Positions 45,105 to 57,971 of a stretch of DNA of 64,000 nt are shown here, piece by piece; position 1 is the first letter of the stretch, and the number at the start of each line of letters is the position of its first letter. Under the pieces are notes generated by a model. That model was given only the letters and a program-made list of their open reading frames with translations, ran no database searches and had not been told where the DNA came from. This stretch comes from Anisakis pegreffii (lineage: Eukaryota > Nematoda > Chromadorea > Rhabditida > Anisakidae): the NCBI GenBank assembly GCA_035041965.1, contig JAPYMA010001045.1, positions 54,878 to 118,877 of the forward strand, in the 5' to 3' direction. The position numbers and the translations under genes were made by a program.

Positions 45105-48100
45105 TATTTGTTTGGATCACGACTTAGCCATATAAATTTCTATCGAATGCAATCAGTGAAGCAGCATTTCGGAAACCTGATTGGAACAAACTAAACGAAT
45201 ATTCAAATTACACATTTTTGATTAGAAGTTCCAACTGTTGTCAAGAAAACAATTAATGGATCTGCGACTCGGATTGTTTTCTTGAAAAGACATGAAATTC
45301 ATTATCACTACTGTATGGCGAATGAACGAATATTACTATAACATAGGAAAAAAATACCGACTCATCAATAAAAATATAAAGTAAAAGACGGTTGAGAAAT
45401 AACCGTAAGATAGTAACATTAATATGACGAAAATATAGGAATAAATGGTATGACGAACCGATGATCCAAATGAGATCTTGCCCCTATGCTTAAGGGAAAT
45501 GGGATTTGAGCAGAAGAGCTTTCATAAACGTCTGCTCAATCTGCTGGCCAGAAACGAATAAACACCATCTGTCCACTTTAGCATTTGCGTGCTCCTTTTG
45601 TGCATTCATTTCTTGCATTTCATCATTAGGCTGCATTGCATGTCATACTAACAATTACAAACACCGTTCACTGTCACATGAATATCTAGATTGTGCAAGT
45701 GTACTACATTTCGTAATATCCTGATTGGGAAACCAGGAGAATGCATATTTCCCATGTTTTTGGGGAGGAAAATCTGATCGGGAAGAGGGATGCATTAAGA
45801 GTGCGAAGGATATAGGCTTTCTAAAATTTGTTCTGAGAATTTAAGTGGTTGTTATTTCGAATCATTCAATGATTCTATCAGTTAAGACAAGAAATTAAGA
45901 GGAAAGAACAAGTCACCATTTTTGGAATTGATCTTCCATCCATTCATTACATTCTGACGTCAGATTAAATCCTTAACCACTCATTATCGTTCATACACAT
46001 ATATCGTATGCAATTTTGATTGAAAATTCGTGAATTAAGCGTTTTTACGATGAGAATGATGAATCTGGATTTTAAGAATGCAATCTGAGAGCTTGATCAA
46101 TCCAAACGTGCACGAAAATTAGTAAAATATTGAAGAGACTTTTTACAGAATACAAATATTAATAAATTAATTTTGCTGGTTCCATATTCTATGATATGTC
46201 ATGAAGAAAAGACATATTCAAAATAGGAAAATGCGACACTGTGTTGCCCTGTCAAGAAGAATCACTCGGCCACTATATATGTATAACACTGAGTTTGCAA
46301 AAACTACAGCATCTGATCGTTATTGTATGTTGATTGTGAGTTCAAAGTTGCAATTCAAAATTCTTCTACAATTTTAGATCATTTACAACTTTCAATTCTA
46401 ATTTTATACACAATAGATTGAGGTTTGAACTCAGACAGCAATAAATTTCTAGAATTGATTCTCGCTAGTACAAGAGACGCATTTCCCTCTGAATCGATGA
46501 CGATTCGGAGTGGCTGTTTGGAAAATGAACGATTGGTTTGCCTATAGCGAATGGCGCTTGTGGTTTTTAGGATAGAGGGCTACCCTAAAAAACTACAAGC
46601 GTTATTCGCTATCGCTATCATCACCAAAAAACAGTGAAAGGCTATCGCTATTCCGCTAATTAAACAAAATGAGTCCGATATTCGCTATCGATATTCCGCT
46701 ATTTCACTAGTAGCGAAATAGCACATTATTGCCCATCCCTGGCCGTGGGCATTTATTATTACTTGGTTGTGAAATGTTTAATACGCTGAGTGCTATGGAT
46801 GTATTTGGTTACATTAATTGACTGTTACTGATCCCGAAAGATTGCTGGTTTACTTGTATAGGTTGTTTCAAAGAGCTATTCTGAGCGATCGTTAGATACA
46901 TGCTCAATCGATCAAGCGGCGTGTATTTTCGGGCTCTTTTTGGGCCCTTCTCTCCAGAAATCATTGGCCAATATGGAAGAGTATTCCAAAACCTCTGCAA
47001 TCACCAAATCAATAATCGAAGTTAGAACTTCATGAAGTCATATTATTCCTAGCGTTATTATTGTTAACTGCGCGGAAAGAAGGATGTTAAGCAAGGAGGG
47101 ATATGATATTAGTGACACCTGTGATAACAGAGAAGCAACAAGTAACTGTAATTGCTGATTAAATAAATATTGCAAACCACAACGGATGTTTTCAAATATT
47201 TTTTTCCAGTTGCGAGAACAAGTGCGGAATTCAATATGTTTCAAGTGCTTCTGTTGCTAATATGTGACAAGCAGATTCGTATGGATATTATTCTCTATAT
47301 TTTAGAATGCTCGTTTATAATGCGTATTAAAAGACTCATCGTTGCCCAGTATATGTATGGGCTGCAGTTATGAAAGACCACCTATATATTCCAGCACTTT
47401 TGGCAATTTATAGTAATCAACAAGTTATGTAACTCGACAGTAGGATGTACTCGATGAGAAAATTCACATTCCGAATTAGAATTCAGAGATAGTATTTTAA
47501 TAAGTCATTATTTTACACCTAAGTATAACATTTGAAATTCTTCAATTTCGTTGTCCAATGTAGTTAAAAACTGAAGCCATCTTACTTCTCATGAAGCATA
47601 ATTTGAGTGGTGACGCGATTTTTCAAATGCGAGAATATTTGATTATATTAGGAGAGGACAAGCGAAAACGGATGTCTATACGAATGAATGTTTATACCCA
47701 AACATTGAGATGTATCCAATCATCATACAAAAGCAATTCGTTAGCGCTCACAGCGACTGCAACTGCAAACTGGTCACCAACTCACTTCTTTGCATAAGTT
47801 GATTTCTAGAGCACAGTTGGTGCGCATAAAGGGGAACAAATCCAGAGTTCTCTGTCCACAAACAAATTCAATCACTTCCTATTAGAGAATGTGTTGATCA
47901 ACAAGAAATTTGTTATATTTGCTGGTGATCGTGACTGGATCAAATACACACGTGAATTAAAGGACAAATGGTGATTTTGCAGAGGTGCTCATAGTAAATA
48001 AAAAACGCACATTCACAGTAAATAAAAACTTCTTTATAAAGTATCTACAGTTCTAACAATAACAACAAATAATAACAAATGAACAATTCAACATGCTAGT

Positions 48101-48503
48101 ATGATATGAAGAAGTAGTTTCATTTCAGTCCAGTCATCCATACGGATCTTTCGTTTCGAACTCTTCCTCACTCGCAAATTTTTGTGCTTTATAATGCTAC
48201 AATTGGACGCTGATAAAGATAAAAATACGTACATGTAAACGTAAAACTATAAAATTCAGCAAAAAATTATTCAGTTTGAAACACCTCTAGTCAAATCGCG
48301 ACTATATCATGAAATACTTCAGTTCGATCTTTTCCATGGCTTACACTACTTTCCGAAGAAATTGGTGGTCAAAAAGTTTATCAGACGACATCCTAGAGAA
48401 CCAGTTCCACTTAACGGTAGGACCAGTCGTAGGCATACAGTGAAATGATGATGATAATAATTAGATGAAACATAATGATTAATATTATATATGAATACAT
48501 CAT
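45105..48503. other. Intergenic region, no gene seen
   Basis: This lies upstream of the PPxY membrane protein and downstream of the S1P lyase. It contains a long hairpin (46542-46615). Open frames such as 46809-47000 (minus) and 47591-47797 (plus) show no motifs and no joining exons. Confidence 0.45.
46542..46615. repeat. Long imperfect hairpin, 35-bp arms and 4-base loop
   Basis: 46542-46576 and 46581-46615 are near-perfect reverse complements (core GCTTGTGGTTTTTAGG against CCTAAAAAACTACAAGC). The AT-rich block that follows repeats ATTCGCTAT and TATTCCGCTA and ends with GCCCATCCCTG, which resembles a transposon terminus. No matching left end was found. Confidence 0.75.
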
Positions 48504-51500
48504 CTAGGAAACATTGAAGTGCTCTTGAATTGATGCGTTCGGCATGGCATAACACGCATCTAAGTAAGCATTGACCACTTCATTGATGATACTTTTATCA
48601 GGAACAGATGCTGCCAACCCATAGATTGCTGCCTGTAAAAAGTATTCTCAATAAATATTTCAGCTCATCGGTTATACACAAAACGATGACGTATCTATGA
48701 AGCGTTCGTTATTTTGCGCATTCGTTCACATCACTGATCTCGATATCGCTTCTAACAACTTCGTTTGCACGCAGATTATTCATTTTAAACGTCTGATGGG
48801 CCTACATCTTTGCAAGAACATGCCACTATTTTGTTCAACTCACCATTTCCGAATCATTTCCTTTGTTCGGCTCACCGAGCAATTTATTGACCACTTCGCG
48901 TAGATCCCTTATGAACGTTACATCGGCATTTGCTTTCACCGTGTTATAAGTGACACAAATATGTAAACTGTAAAAAGGAAAAGAATTAAAAAATTCTGTA
49001 GCATCAGTCAAGCACAAATCAACACTGAATAGATTAGTATAAAGAATCCTTCAGCCTGTGCAATATGAATCGTACCCAGGCGGATTTTGAATTAGATTTA
49101 GATGCCATCCACGTTCAGACATTTGATCGCCTATAGCATAGATGTTCACAATATCACTCTCGAATGCAACTACCGAGACGTCAGGAGAACCGAGTAAACG
49201 TAAACCTGGGATTGGATTCTGAAAACAAAAAGCACGCTCCTTTGACTACGTCAAGTTTGCAATTACGCTATTTTCAAGGACGAGAATAGTGAGCTTGAGT
49301 CGAGTAGACATATTATCATTATTGGAGGTTTTTGGTATTCAAAATGAAGCGCAATGAAGCGGAAATAAGCACTAGTTGAAACAAGATGCAACACTGAGAT
49401 GGAAAATGAGATTTCTGAGAGGTGAGTTTCTGTGAATAGAAAAAAGAGATTCTATTCATATGAAATAGAGAAAGGACACTATGGAATCTTGATAACGAAA
49501 ACGGCTGACATGCAATACTTTCAGCTTATCAAATAGCATTTTTGAATGTGACGATATGCTATCTGATAAGCACTTCTAGTTGAAGCATCGAAATAAACTG
49601 AACCAACATTATCATCACCACCACGAATTGCATTTGCAATACGCTTGGTGCACTCGATAATTTGTTTCGTTCTTGACACGTAATTCGCATAACCAAAATG
49701 TAACAATGTAGACCACGTCAATGCAATTGTCAGACCCGCACGGCTGCCTAAAAACGAGTTGAATGGAAAGCATTTTACTTACACTTAGCTCAATATTATA
49801 TGACAACATATTTAAGCTCTAGCTCTAATGATTACTCGTTTACCGACGCCTCGAAATTTTATTTGTTTACGAGCAACACTCACTGGTAGACAAACAGTGT
49901 TTTGAATACTATAACGCACAAACGTACCCAAAAGTGTCGGTGTTGCATACACGCCGCCGGTCCAGTCTGGTACACGTATATATTGGTCATGCACATAATC
50001 AGCATTTCTATACATGACCACCGACGAACCTTTCGGCGCACATCCATACTAAATTAGATATTATGAGTGCATTGAAACTATACGTTTCGTTTTTGAATAT
50101 GTGAGTGGAGGAATATATATTCACTGAAATAATTGCAACGATCAGAAATTCTCGATTAGGCGCGAACTTATGACAGTGCCACATGGAATGCGTTTTGAAA
50201 TAAAACCGGCAACATATCACGTGCGTTTGAATGGCTCTTCGATAAAACCCTATTGATAAAACAGTAATTGATACAAACAACTCTGCTTACATCAATGGTT
50301 TACCGTCCAACTTCATGCTGTGCCCTAATGTCACATTTCATGATGAACTATTCACTTCTCACTGAGTTCTATGAATATTCTTCTAGATTCGCAATGAATG
50401 CTGCATTCGAAGGTCAACCTTAATCACAAAATATAACCTTATGCGTATCACAAGAGATTGACGTCACTCCAGGCAGACGAAAATCGAAAGTGGGCAAAGT
50501 ATAACCAGCATCCTTCATGAACGGTATGAGAAAGCCACCCAGACATGAATCTACATGCACCGGAATATCATATTTCATCCCTAACTGAAATCAATTTTCA
50601 GTGAGAACCATGTCCTAGCAAAATTTGATCTTCAATAAAACAAACTTCATTCGGTGAGAAAGCGCGACTGGGTTGGATCAAACAGATTTCTCTCAATTCA
50701 GTGTTGCGGACGCTGATAAATTTTCAATTTAAAATGATGGCTAGGTGAATAAATTGCATTTTAATTTTATAATTGAGTCATTTCCCAAACAGTCGAACTG
50801 ATTATTAATCGAATCCTTGATGAAACGATAAGCAGCATGCTCACTGTCAACCAAGAGTGTAAGAAACCACTTCAAACCTGAGACACCGAAATGACGTCAT
50901 CCATTGTACCAGTAGGAAAATTTGGTGCAGATGCAACCAGCTGGAAGTAAATCATCATGGACACAATTTAAAAGAAACCCTCGAATATCTATATTGCATC
51001 TTCAGAATAACTTAGAGTAGAGTCAAACAAAAGAACATTCAACGAATAAGCGAAGGCTTCATTCAAGTTTAATAGTCAAGTGGATGAATGCGGTTAGGTT
51101 AAGCATTCCCCTTTAACTAAAAATTGCCGTAGGCCACTCCCTTATCACTTTTGAGATGCACAAAGCTCATTTTGAGCAAGATAATTATGAGGGTGACTTA
51201 AAGCCAATGCAGTTTTATGTACAGTGAACATGAATCAATTCTGTACTGGAGGCGTAAAGTATTTCAAACGTTGAAAAAAGAAAAGTACCAGTGACTATGA
51301 GACCTGACAATTCACAAAAGATATTCGTAACGGACTGTGAAAGTCAACCAACCACACACGTATCCGATGTAATTGCTCGCTCCATTTTTTTCACATCAAC
51401 TCGTCCATCACTAGTAACAGGAATATGGCGTATGCGAATACCGAACAACACGGCCGCCTGAAATTAATATATCAATGCACTTGCTAAAAATTAACTCTTG

Positions 51501-54500
51501 ACAAAGATTCTGTAATAAGAACTAATCATCGACGGATGACATTGCTGACGTTAGAAAGATTCTTTCATAAAATGAGAACAAGCAGTAATTGTTAATCAAC
51601 TGATGGAATCTTGAATCAAATGCATCTAATCTTGAAAACCAAATCAAAAATTATTTTTGAGAATATCATAAAAGACCAATAACAGCCGTACATCCAAGTG
51701 AACAATGTAAAATATAAAGAACCTTATCGAAAGCAGCATGAGCAGTTATCGGAACAAGCATTAGTGGCTCTTCGATCCCTTTACTACTGGCCCTGTTTCG
51801 ATAGGCTAGCATTGCTAACATGATCGATTCTGTGCCTCCTGTCGTCATCTGCAAAAGAATGAAATAGAAGTGTTCAACTCAAACTTCTGAGCGAGTCAAC
51901 AGAGGTCACAAGAGACATTAGTCTGAAAGGATCACTTTCACCATGTGCTAATCGAATAAATAATGGATGCGAGAGAATATGTTTATGAAGGATCATTGGA
52001 GGTTTTACACACACACGTAAATTGAACAACATGTGATAAATATAAAATTCTTGCTAGATTCAAAATAACAGCTATTTCCAAGTCGCTTCCATCTATTTCG
52101 AGGGCGTAATTGCTGAGGGATGAAATACTCGAATGCGCAGAGATGAACGAAAATTATTTAACGAATAAAACCAATAAATCATTCTGAATGACCGAATCTG
52201 ACGGTCACTTAAAATTTTGCAAATTAAACTTAACAACGACGTGAATAATGTTTCTCAGTGAAACAACAAATCTGCAGAAAGCAACGATGGAATCTCACCG
52301 TTCCTCGAACATCTGCATCACCATTAAACAAATCTGCAACCATCCGCACAACCTCTGCTTCCATTTTTCGACAATCAGGAAATATCATCGGATGCAGTGG
52401 ATTCGAATAGCAGAACATCTTGTAGATCTGCAAGATACATCCATTCACACCTCCGATGATTTGATCTTGGTACATATACAATAATAGAAAAAATGGATGA
52501 TGTTGAATTTTGGCAGTGAACAAAGTTAGTAGGCACATATCATTGCGACGATGAGGAAGTGTCAAAAAATAAAATTCAACGCTTAATGTCACGAAGATAC
52601 TTGCAGTAAAATCGTATGTTTTTACTCCTATTATCATTAAAACTGATGTATTTTGAATGTAAAATTTTGGCATGCATGATATATATTAGCGCTTCAACAA
52701 ATGAACGAAAGCTGATGAGTTCTAACTGAAACAGATAACAGTTGAAATATGGAATGGCTGTAAAATGAAATGAAGGGTCGGTCATGCTCCAAGAGGTACA
52801 CAAAATTTTACTTCCTCGGAATGCAGCACCCAAACGATTTTCAAAACTATACGAATGAGACTTGAAGTCTTCGCAGCAGAATAAATAGATGAAAAAACGG
52901 AAACAAAAAGATGATTAAGAATGAACAACCTCGACTTGCAATGACTTCAGATTTTCATCATCGATGTCATTGTAAACAGTACCACTGACGAAACCTGACA
53001 AAACTTCCGACTGTCCATTCCCCATTGACAAATAATCACCTCAAAAGCAATTCCATTTTTTGATCACTTATTTTCGACTCTAGCAAATCTACATTCGAGT
53101 TCCAATGAAAAATAATACTCAGACAAATAATGTTTACAAATATAATACTCAGACTAATTCATGAAGTTAGGAGCGGAGATCTGAAAAAGATTTGATACAT
53201 GTAAATTGGTGTTTACAAATATAATTAACATGTCTGAACGGTGCAGATTTAAGCAGAAAAACGGCCATAATCTGTAAAAATTAATGTACTTCCTGTATGA
53301 TGAGGATGGTCTCTTAATTTCGAAATCTAGCAATCAAAAAACTCACAATAATTACAGCAATGGACTGCATCGTTCATTTTAAAAAATTCGACAGCCTCTT
53401 GAATTCATTCTTAAGTCGCACAATTTCATTGGAAAACAGCTCACGGTTACTTCAAATAGTGAAACTGCTCATTACTTACATTACGAAAAAAGAAAAATCA
53501 GTGTCAAAAATAAACAAAAACAAGTTCACCTCATGAATTCAGTCACCACACATCAGAAATGCAGAACAAGGCAGTGAATTTGGTACAGAATTCATTTGAA
53601 ACAATTGAACGAGAATGCCGAAATCAAATGAAAATTTCAAATATTTAATACAAAACTGGAATGTATATTGAAGCAATACTGATTGTGAGTATGGGCTGAA
53701 TCATAGCACTTACCAGCTTTGGCCAATACTTCAGCATCGTTTAATCCACTTCTTGGTAGCCGTTTTATGAAAATTCGCTTTTTATCTTGACAATGGATTT
53801 TATCGATGAATTTCTGATTGACTTCCGCCAGATTTTCAGCAACTGTCTTTTTTACGCTGGGTAACTGCATTGCCAAGCTGAATAATGAATTCCATAACCT
53901 GCAATTCACTTTTATGATTATGGAAAAACTGACATTGTTCACCGTTTTCTTAACAAGGTCTTCTGCTATATGATAATCAATATGCTAACTCATGCCCAAT
54001 CTTTATTAGGGAGCTCCCTAATATAAACTTTAACCTTATACATTGCAAGGGACCGTGACAACTAATTCAAAACAAAAAAATGACACCATTCGCACTAATT
54101 GAGTTATTCAAAACAATCATACGAAAATAAATATTCAAAATCAATTTCGTATAATCCCCTTCATTTTCACAACACAACGGCCACATGAAAACTTTAAATT
54201 GCGCATATCTTCTAGCTCACGGGTCTTCGAAATTAACTATAAGCAAGAAAGTGAAATAATACTAAATTGAAAGATCATGTCACTAAACATTGTTAAAATG
54301 CCTAATTACTCGCGGATTAACACCATATTGAAATACCTCTTTGGGATTGGATGTTCAGATTTACGAATGGTCCGTCGGATACGCATAAATACAACGGTTC
54401 CGCAAACCGATAAAACAACCAACTGTAATGGTTGAAATTTGTTGAGAATACCGCTGATGATTTCATTCAATTGCTGAATTGGTTTTATAATTGGTTGTAA

Positions 54501-54524
54501 ACTGCTAGTAACATAGGCATTCAT
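48504..54524 (-). CDS. spl-1: Sphingosine-1-phosphate lyase, complete, 13 exons, about 569 aa
   Basis: PLP-dependent ER-membrane enzyme that splits sphingosine-1-phosphate into hexadecenal and phosphoethanolamine, the exit step of sphingolipid breakdown. Exons, 5' to 3': 54524-54337, 53898-53714, 53039-52930, 52427-52299, 51848-51723, 51457-51353, 50940-50878, 50584-50438, 50048-49928, 49747-49608, 49218-49076, 48967-48844, 48632-48504. Phases agree and the length equals the animal enzyme. An N-terminal membrane helix ([13 protein letters not shown]) is followed by [46 protein letters not shown] and ISCDTHK|YG, whose lysine binds PLP and falls at the junction of exons 8 and 9. The position before GGTES is T, where S is more usual in other animals. 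A splice acceptor 22 bases before the ATG suggests trans-splicing. The donor of exon 10 could lie nine bases further on. Which C. elegans spl paralogue it matches is not certain. Confidence 0.96.
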
Positions 54525-54545
54525 GCTGTGGTATGTTGATAGCAA

Positions 54546-54547
54546 TC
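54546..54547 (-). promoter_or_regulatory. Probable trans-splice acceptor of S1P lyase
   Basis: TCTCTTTCAG on the minus strand is followed by a 22-base leader and the ATG at 54524. No coding exon is needed upstream, given the match in length to the family. Confidence 0.5.
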
Positions 54548-54849
54548 TGAAAGAGATCTGACTATAACGAATCTGTTGACTATTACGTAATTTGGACAGT
54601 TCAAATCAAAACGGCATTTCACTTGTACTCACTGAAATGACTGATGAGGTCTATGCGACATTCCATGGACATTTCCTAATTATAACCATTCTATTCCATC
54701 GTGTACACCACAATTAGGTGTTCCATCTTTCAAGAAGAAAATTAGACAACCGTCTCATCCTACTTTCTTCTCTTGCATAAACTGGTAAACAACACAACTA
54801 TTATTTCTAATACACCTTTGGGTCACGGAAAAAAATAACTCGCGAGATA

Positions 54850-55071
54850 GCTGGTGCTTTTGCTTTGGCTTAGGATTATGCCTAGACTTTTACGGTACAA
54901 GTGCGTCGTTAGTGGAGAACTGTGAGGGTGCGCACGCGCGCAGTAGGCGTGGCCATGAACCCAAACAGTTGCCAACACACTGCTGACGTAGCCTTAGCAC
55001 GAATGTGAAGTTAAGACCCAGGTATTATGGCTTAGGCTGAGGCTTAGCCTCAGCCTAAGCACATCCTCAGC
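54850..55071. repeat. GC-rich repeat flank with TTAGGC-like units
   Basis: GGCTTAGGATTATGCC, GGCTTAGGCTGAGGCTTAG and CAGCCTAAGC alternate with GCGCGCAGTAGGCGTGGCC at 54935. This is the outer part of the repeat cluster that continues to about 55840, and is probably a truncated copy of the same family. Confidence 0.6.
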
Positions 55072-55390
55072 GGCACTTTTTTACTTTGGGTGGGGGGGGG
55101 TCGCACGCAAGCACGCTCGCGCATGCCACACCTACTGCGCATGGTCTCAGCCTATGTGTGACCTCAGCCTCATCTAAACGTAGCCTCATATCGTTCGATG
55201 CTACAACAGAGACTAGCAAGCGAGCTCAGGCTTAGGCTTAGGCTGAGACTACCCTTAGGCTGAAGCCATGCGCAGTAGGCGTGGCTTCGGTCCATGTGAA
55301 AGCGTCGTTCGTAGTGTGCGAGCGTGTTTTCATCATTGTACGCGAGCTTGCTCGCGTGCAACCCCCCCTCCCCCAAAGTAAAGAAGTGCC
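55072..55390. mobile_element. Palindromic GC-rich element A with poly-G terminal inverted repeats
   Basis: The left end GGCACTTTTTTACTTTGGG, a G-run and TCGCACGCAAGCACGCTCGC mirror the right end, which ends in CCCCCAAAGTAAAGAAGTGCC. The arms are about 50 bp. The interior carries the GCGCAGTAGGCGTGGC motif facing outward on each side (55125-55144 and 55265-55286) and TTAGGC-like runs in the middle. There is no open frame of note, and I could not identify target duplications. Confidence 0.75.
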
Positions 55391-55464
55391 CCTCAGCCTA
55401 AGCATAGCCTCAGCCTCAGTCTAAGCGTGAGACTGGGGCTTTGCTTAGGCTAGGGCTGAACATA

Positions 55465-55757
55465 GCAGCACTTTTTTAATTTGGGGGGGGGGATCGCACG
55501 CGGGCACGCTTGCGTGCAACGATACACACATACGCTCGCACAATATGAACGACGATTTCACATGGACCGAGGCCACGCCTACAGTACATGGCCTCAGCCT
55601 AAGCGTAGTATCAGCCTGAGCCTGGACTCGCTTGCTAGCCTCCGTTGTGATCTGATGCTACGCTTACATGAGGCTGAGGTCATGCGCAGTAGGCGTGGCA
55701 TCGGTTGTCATACGCGAGCGTGCTCGTGTGCGACCCCCCTCCCCAAAAAAAAGTGCC
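55465..55757. mobile_element. Palindromic GC-rich element B, second copy of the poly-G family
   Basis: It begins GCAGCACTTTTTTAATTTGG with a G-run and ATCGCACGCGGGCACGCTTGC, and ends in GCTCGTGTGCGACCCCCC with CCCCAAAAAAAAGTGCC. The plan is that of element A 75 bp away, with inward copies of the GCAGTAGGCGTGGC motif (55571-55591 degenerate, 55681-55700). The 168-codon open frame 55481-55987 runs through it and is not considered a gene. Confidence 0.75.
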
Positions 55758-55840
55758 AACATAACCTCAGGCTGTATAAGGAGAGCTTAGGCTTGAGTTG
55801 TTTGAGAGGGCAGCCGCGAGGTAACGCCTACTGCGCATCA

Positions 55841-57821
55841 CCATTAGGGTTTGCAAAATCCCGACCTTTTTTCAACCCCGGGATTACACAATTTTTGAAA
55901 TATCGATGCTGGACATGTTTAAACACATTTTTTCTAACCAATATGTTCATTATTAATCAGAAAGGAGCTAATTCAACAAATTATTGAACAAATCCAAGGA
56001 ACTGAGTATTCAAATTCAAATTAATATTTCATATAATGATGCCAATGATCATGCCGCAAGGGCATACTGCATATTCTATGCTAAGGCATCTTGTCATCTC
56101 GGGTCTAAGCTAATAACAGTACACTTGCATGTGAATATGAAATTCTTGATTCTCAAATACTTATTTGCAATGCTTCAAGTCCATTTTCTCTCAGTATTAA
56201 CGTCAGCTGAATTCTGCCGTTTCGGAAATTTGGATTTTTTGCGAAAGAAATGCATCGTATGAGTTCTATCATTTGAATTTTGAAATAATCAAAAGTTCGG
56301 AGTTTATCTAAAAAGGTAAAAAAATATCCACAATGGACTTTCATCGAACCATCGAGCACTTACATATTTGATAATTCCGATCAAAAATCATGCAAATGTA
56401 CTTGATATTCAAGCTTAAGATCCTTTTGAATGAAACAACCTTGCTCACTTCGGCAATGAACTCTCACTATGAATGAACTCAGTGAGAATTAAATATACTT
56501 CGATCGGATGAAAACGTTTCCAACTAGCGAAATAAAAAGACTTGCAGTCTTTGGAGCATGCAGTTGAATTAACAGATGGAATATTGAAGCCGGACAAATC
56601 TTGTGGGAGGAAACGACTCAAAATTTCGTTGCTCCTGGTTCTTATTAGAGAATGTGATTATCCCTGTTTTAAAAAATCTATAACAAAATCGTAACTAATA
56701 GAGCTGTATTTTAATGAAGAGAAGAGAAACAATGAAGTGATACCATGTTTGGAATGAGTGTTTTTTGGGACTGTTGATAAGACGTTCGAAGTGGAGTTAC
56801 ATACGTGAAAAATTGATAAGAAGAACACTAATGAGTTGACGACACAATCTTCAATTATTTTGTTTTGTTCATGACTGTGGTTGATTGCGATCGTAATTTC
56901 ATAACAGACACTTGTAGTTTTGTGATGAGTCTCCACTAGCAAGACGCCTGCCTATTCGGCCTTCATTCCCTCATGAACAACATACTTTCATCACTTTGAA
57001 ACGCTGAATGCGCGTAATATCTTTGCGCACGACAGTGTAAGTTTCATTCATGGAAAAGAAACGTTTGAACGAAGATTTTCAAACACAAATCTAAACGTCA
57101 CGCTGAACGGATTTATTAGAAACATCTACAACAAGTAATTAACAACCGAAGCTTAAAACCTAAAACTCGAGGTATAACATACTTCGAGCGAATCAATGAA
57201 TTATTCCCATCCTTACTACTAAAAACACATCCAACATTACGGTGTGGACACAAAAAACTGTCATTTGTTTATAGTGACTTGTCGATTTACATCGTGAAAG
57301 CACTCTCAGCAATTATTGATGCTGGATTAAACGACACTCAAAAATGATTCAAATCCACATGAACTGCTTGGAATGCTCCCGGTGAATTTCTTCGAATCAC
57401 ATGTAACAAATCATTGAATGATGAACATCTATGTACATGAAGATAAGAATGCATATTTACTTTTCTTTTACAAGCTATCAATCAATATAAAAGACACGAC
57501 GTAAATCGACAAAATTGCATTGCTACATGCAAAAACGCACAACGCAATCTCAAGTAATTAAAATTTATCATATGAAAGTCATCTGAACAGAAATAATTTT
57601 CAACAATCACGGCTCACAAAACATATACAGATGTATGACTGACCAGGATGTGACCTGATCACGAAACAAATATCAGTACAATTCAACAAACATAATTCAC
57701 AAGAGCTTGTTAATTTTCAAAAATAATGAGTCTCATTCAGTAATGAAAAGAGCACTAATAATGATGTTATGGAGAAAGAATGTCATGAGTTGCGAGCCGA
57801 ACTGAAAACGTTATAAGATGG
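55841..57821. other. Intergenic region, no gene seen
   Basis: It starts with a short CGGGATT-type repeat fragment (55845-55905), then AT-rich sequence. Open frames are short and without motifs. It may include 3' sequence of the minus-strand gene ending at 57822. Confidence 0.4.
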
Positions 57822-57971
57822 TTATTCTGGATGATGTTTTTCGAGTTCTTCAAGCTGTTCAGCATGTGCCAACGCAAGTTTCTCTTCTTCAGTTAACGGC
57901 TTCTTTGCAGCAACCTTAGCACGTAGTTTCTCTTCAAGTTCGATTCTCATCGCTTTCACTTGCTCCTTTTG
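57822..57971 (-). CDS. Terminal exon of an unrecognised minus-strand gene
   Basis: On the minus strand a clean acceptor (ATCTTTCAG) opens a 49-codon exon ending in TAA. It encodes a strongly charged helix beginning QKEQVKAMRIELEEKLRAKV and ending EEKLALAHAEQLEELEKHHP plus a final glutamate, likely coiled coil. The composition is clearly coding. I could not find the upstream exons between 57972 and 59000, nor recognise the protein; a small mitochondrial or cytosolic protein is possible. Confidence 0.5.
   Translation of the reverse strand, partial: QKEQVKAMRIELEEKLRAKVAAKKPLTEEEKLALAHAEQLEELEKHHPE

Noticed and set aside
55481..55987. 168-codon open frame, plus strand
   Set aside because: It runs through palindromic repeat element B, with composition set by GC-rich repeats, and no family resemblance.
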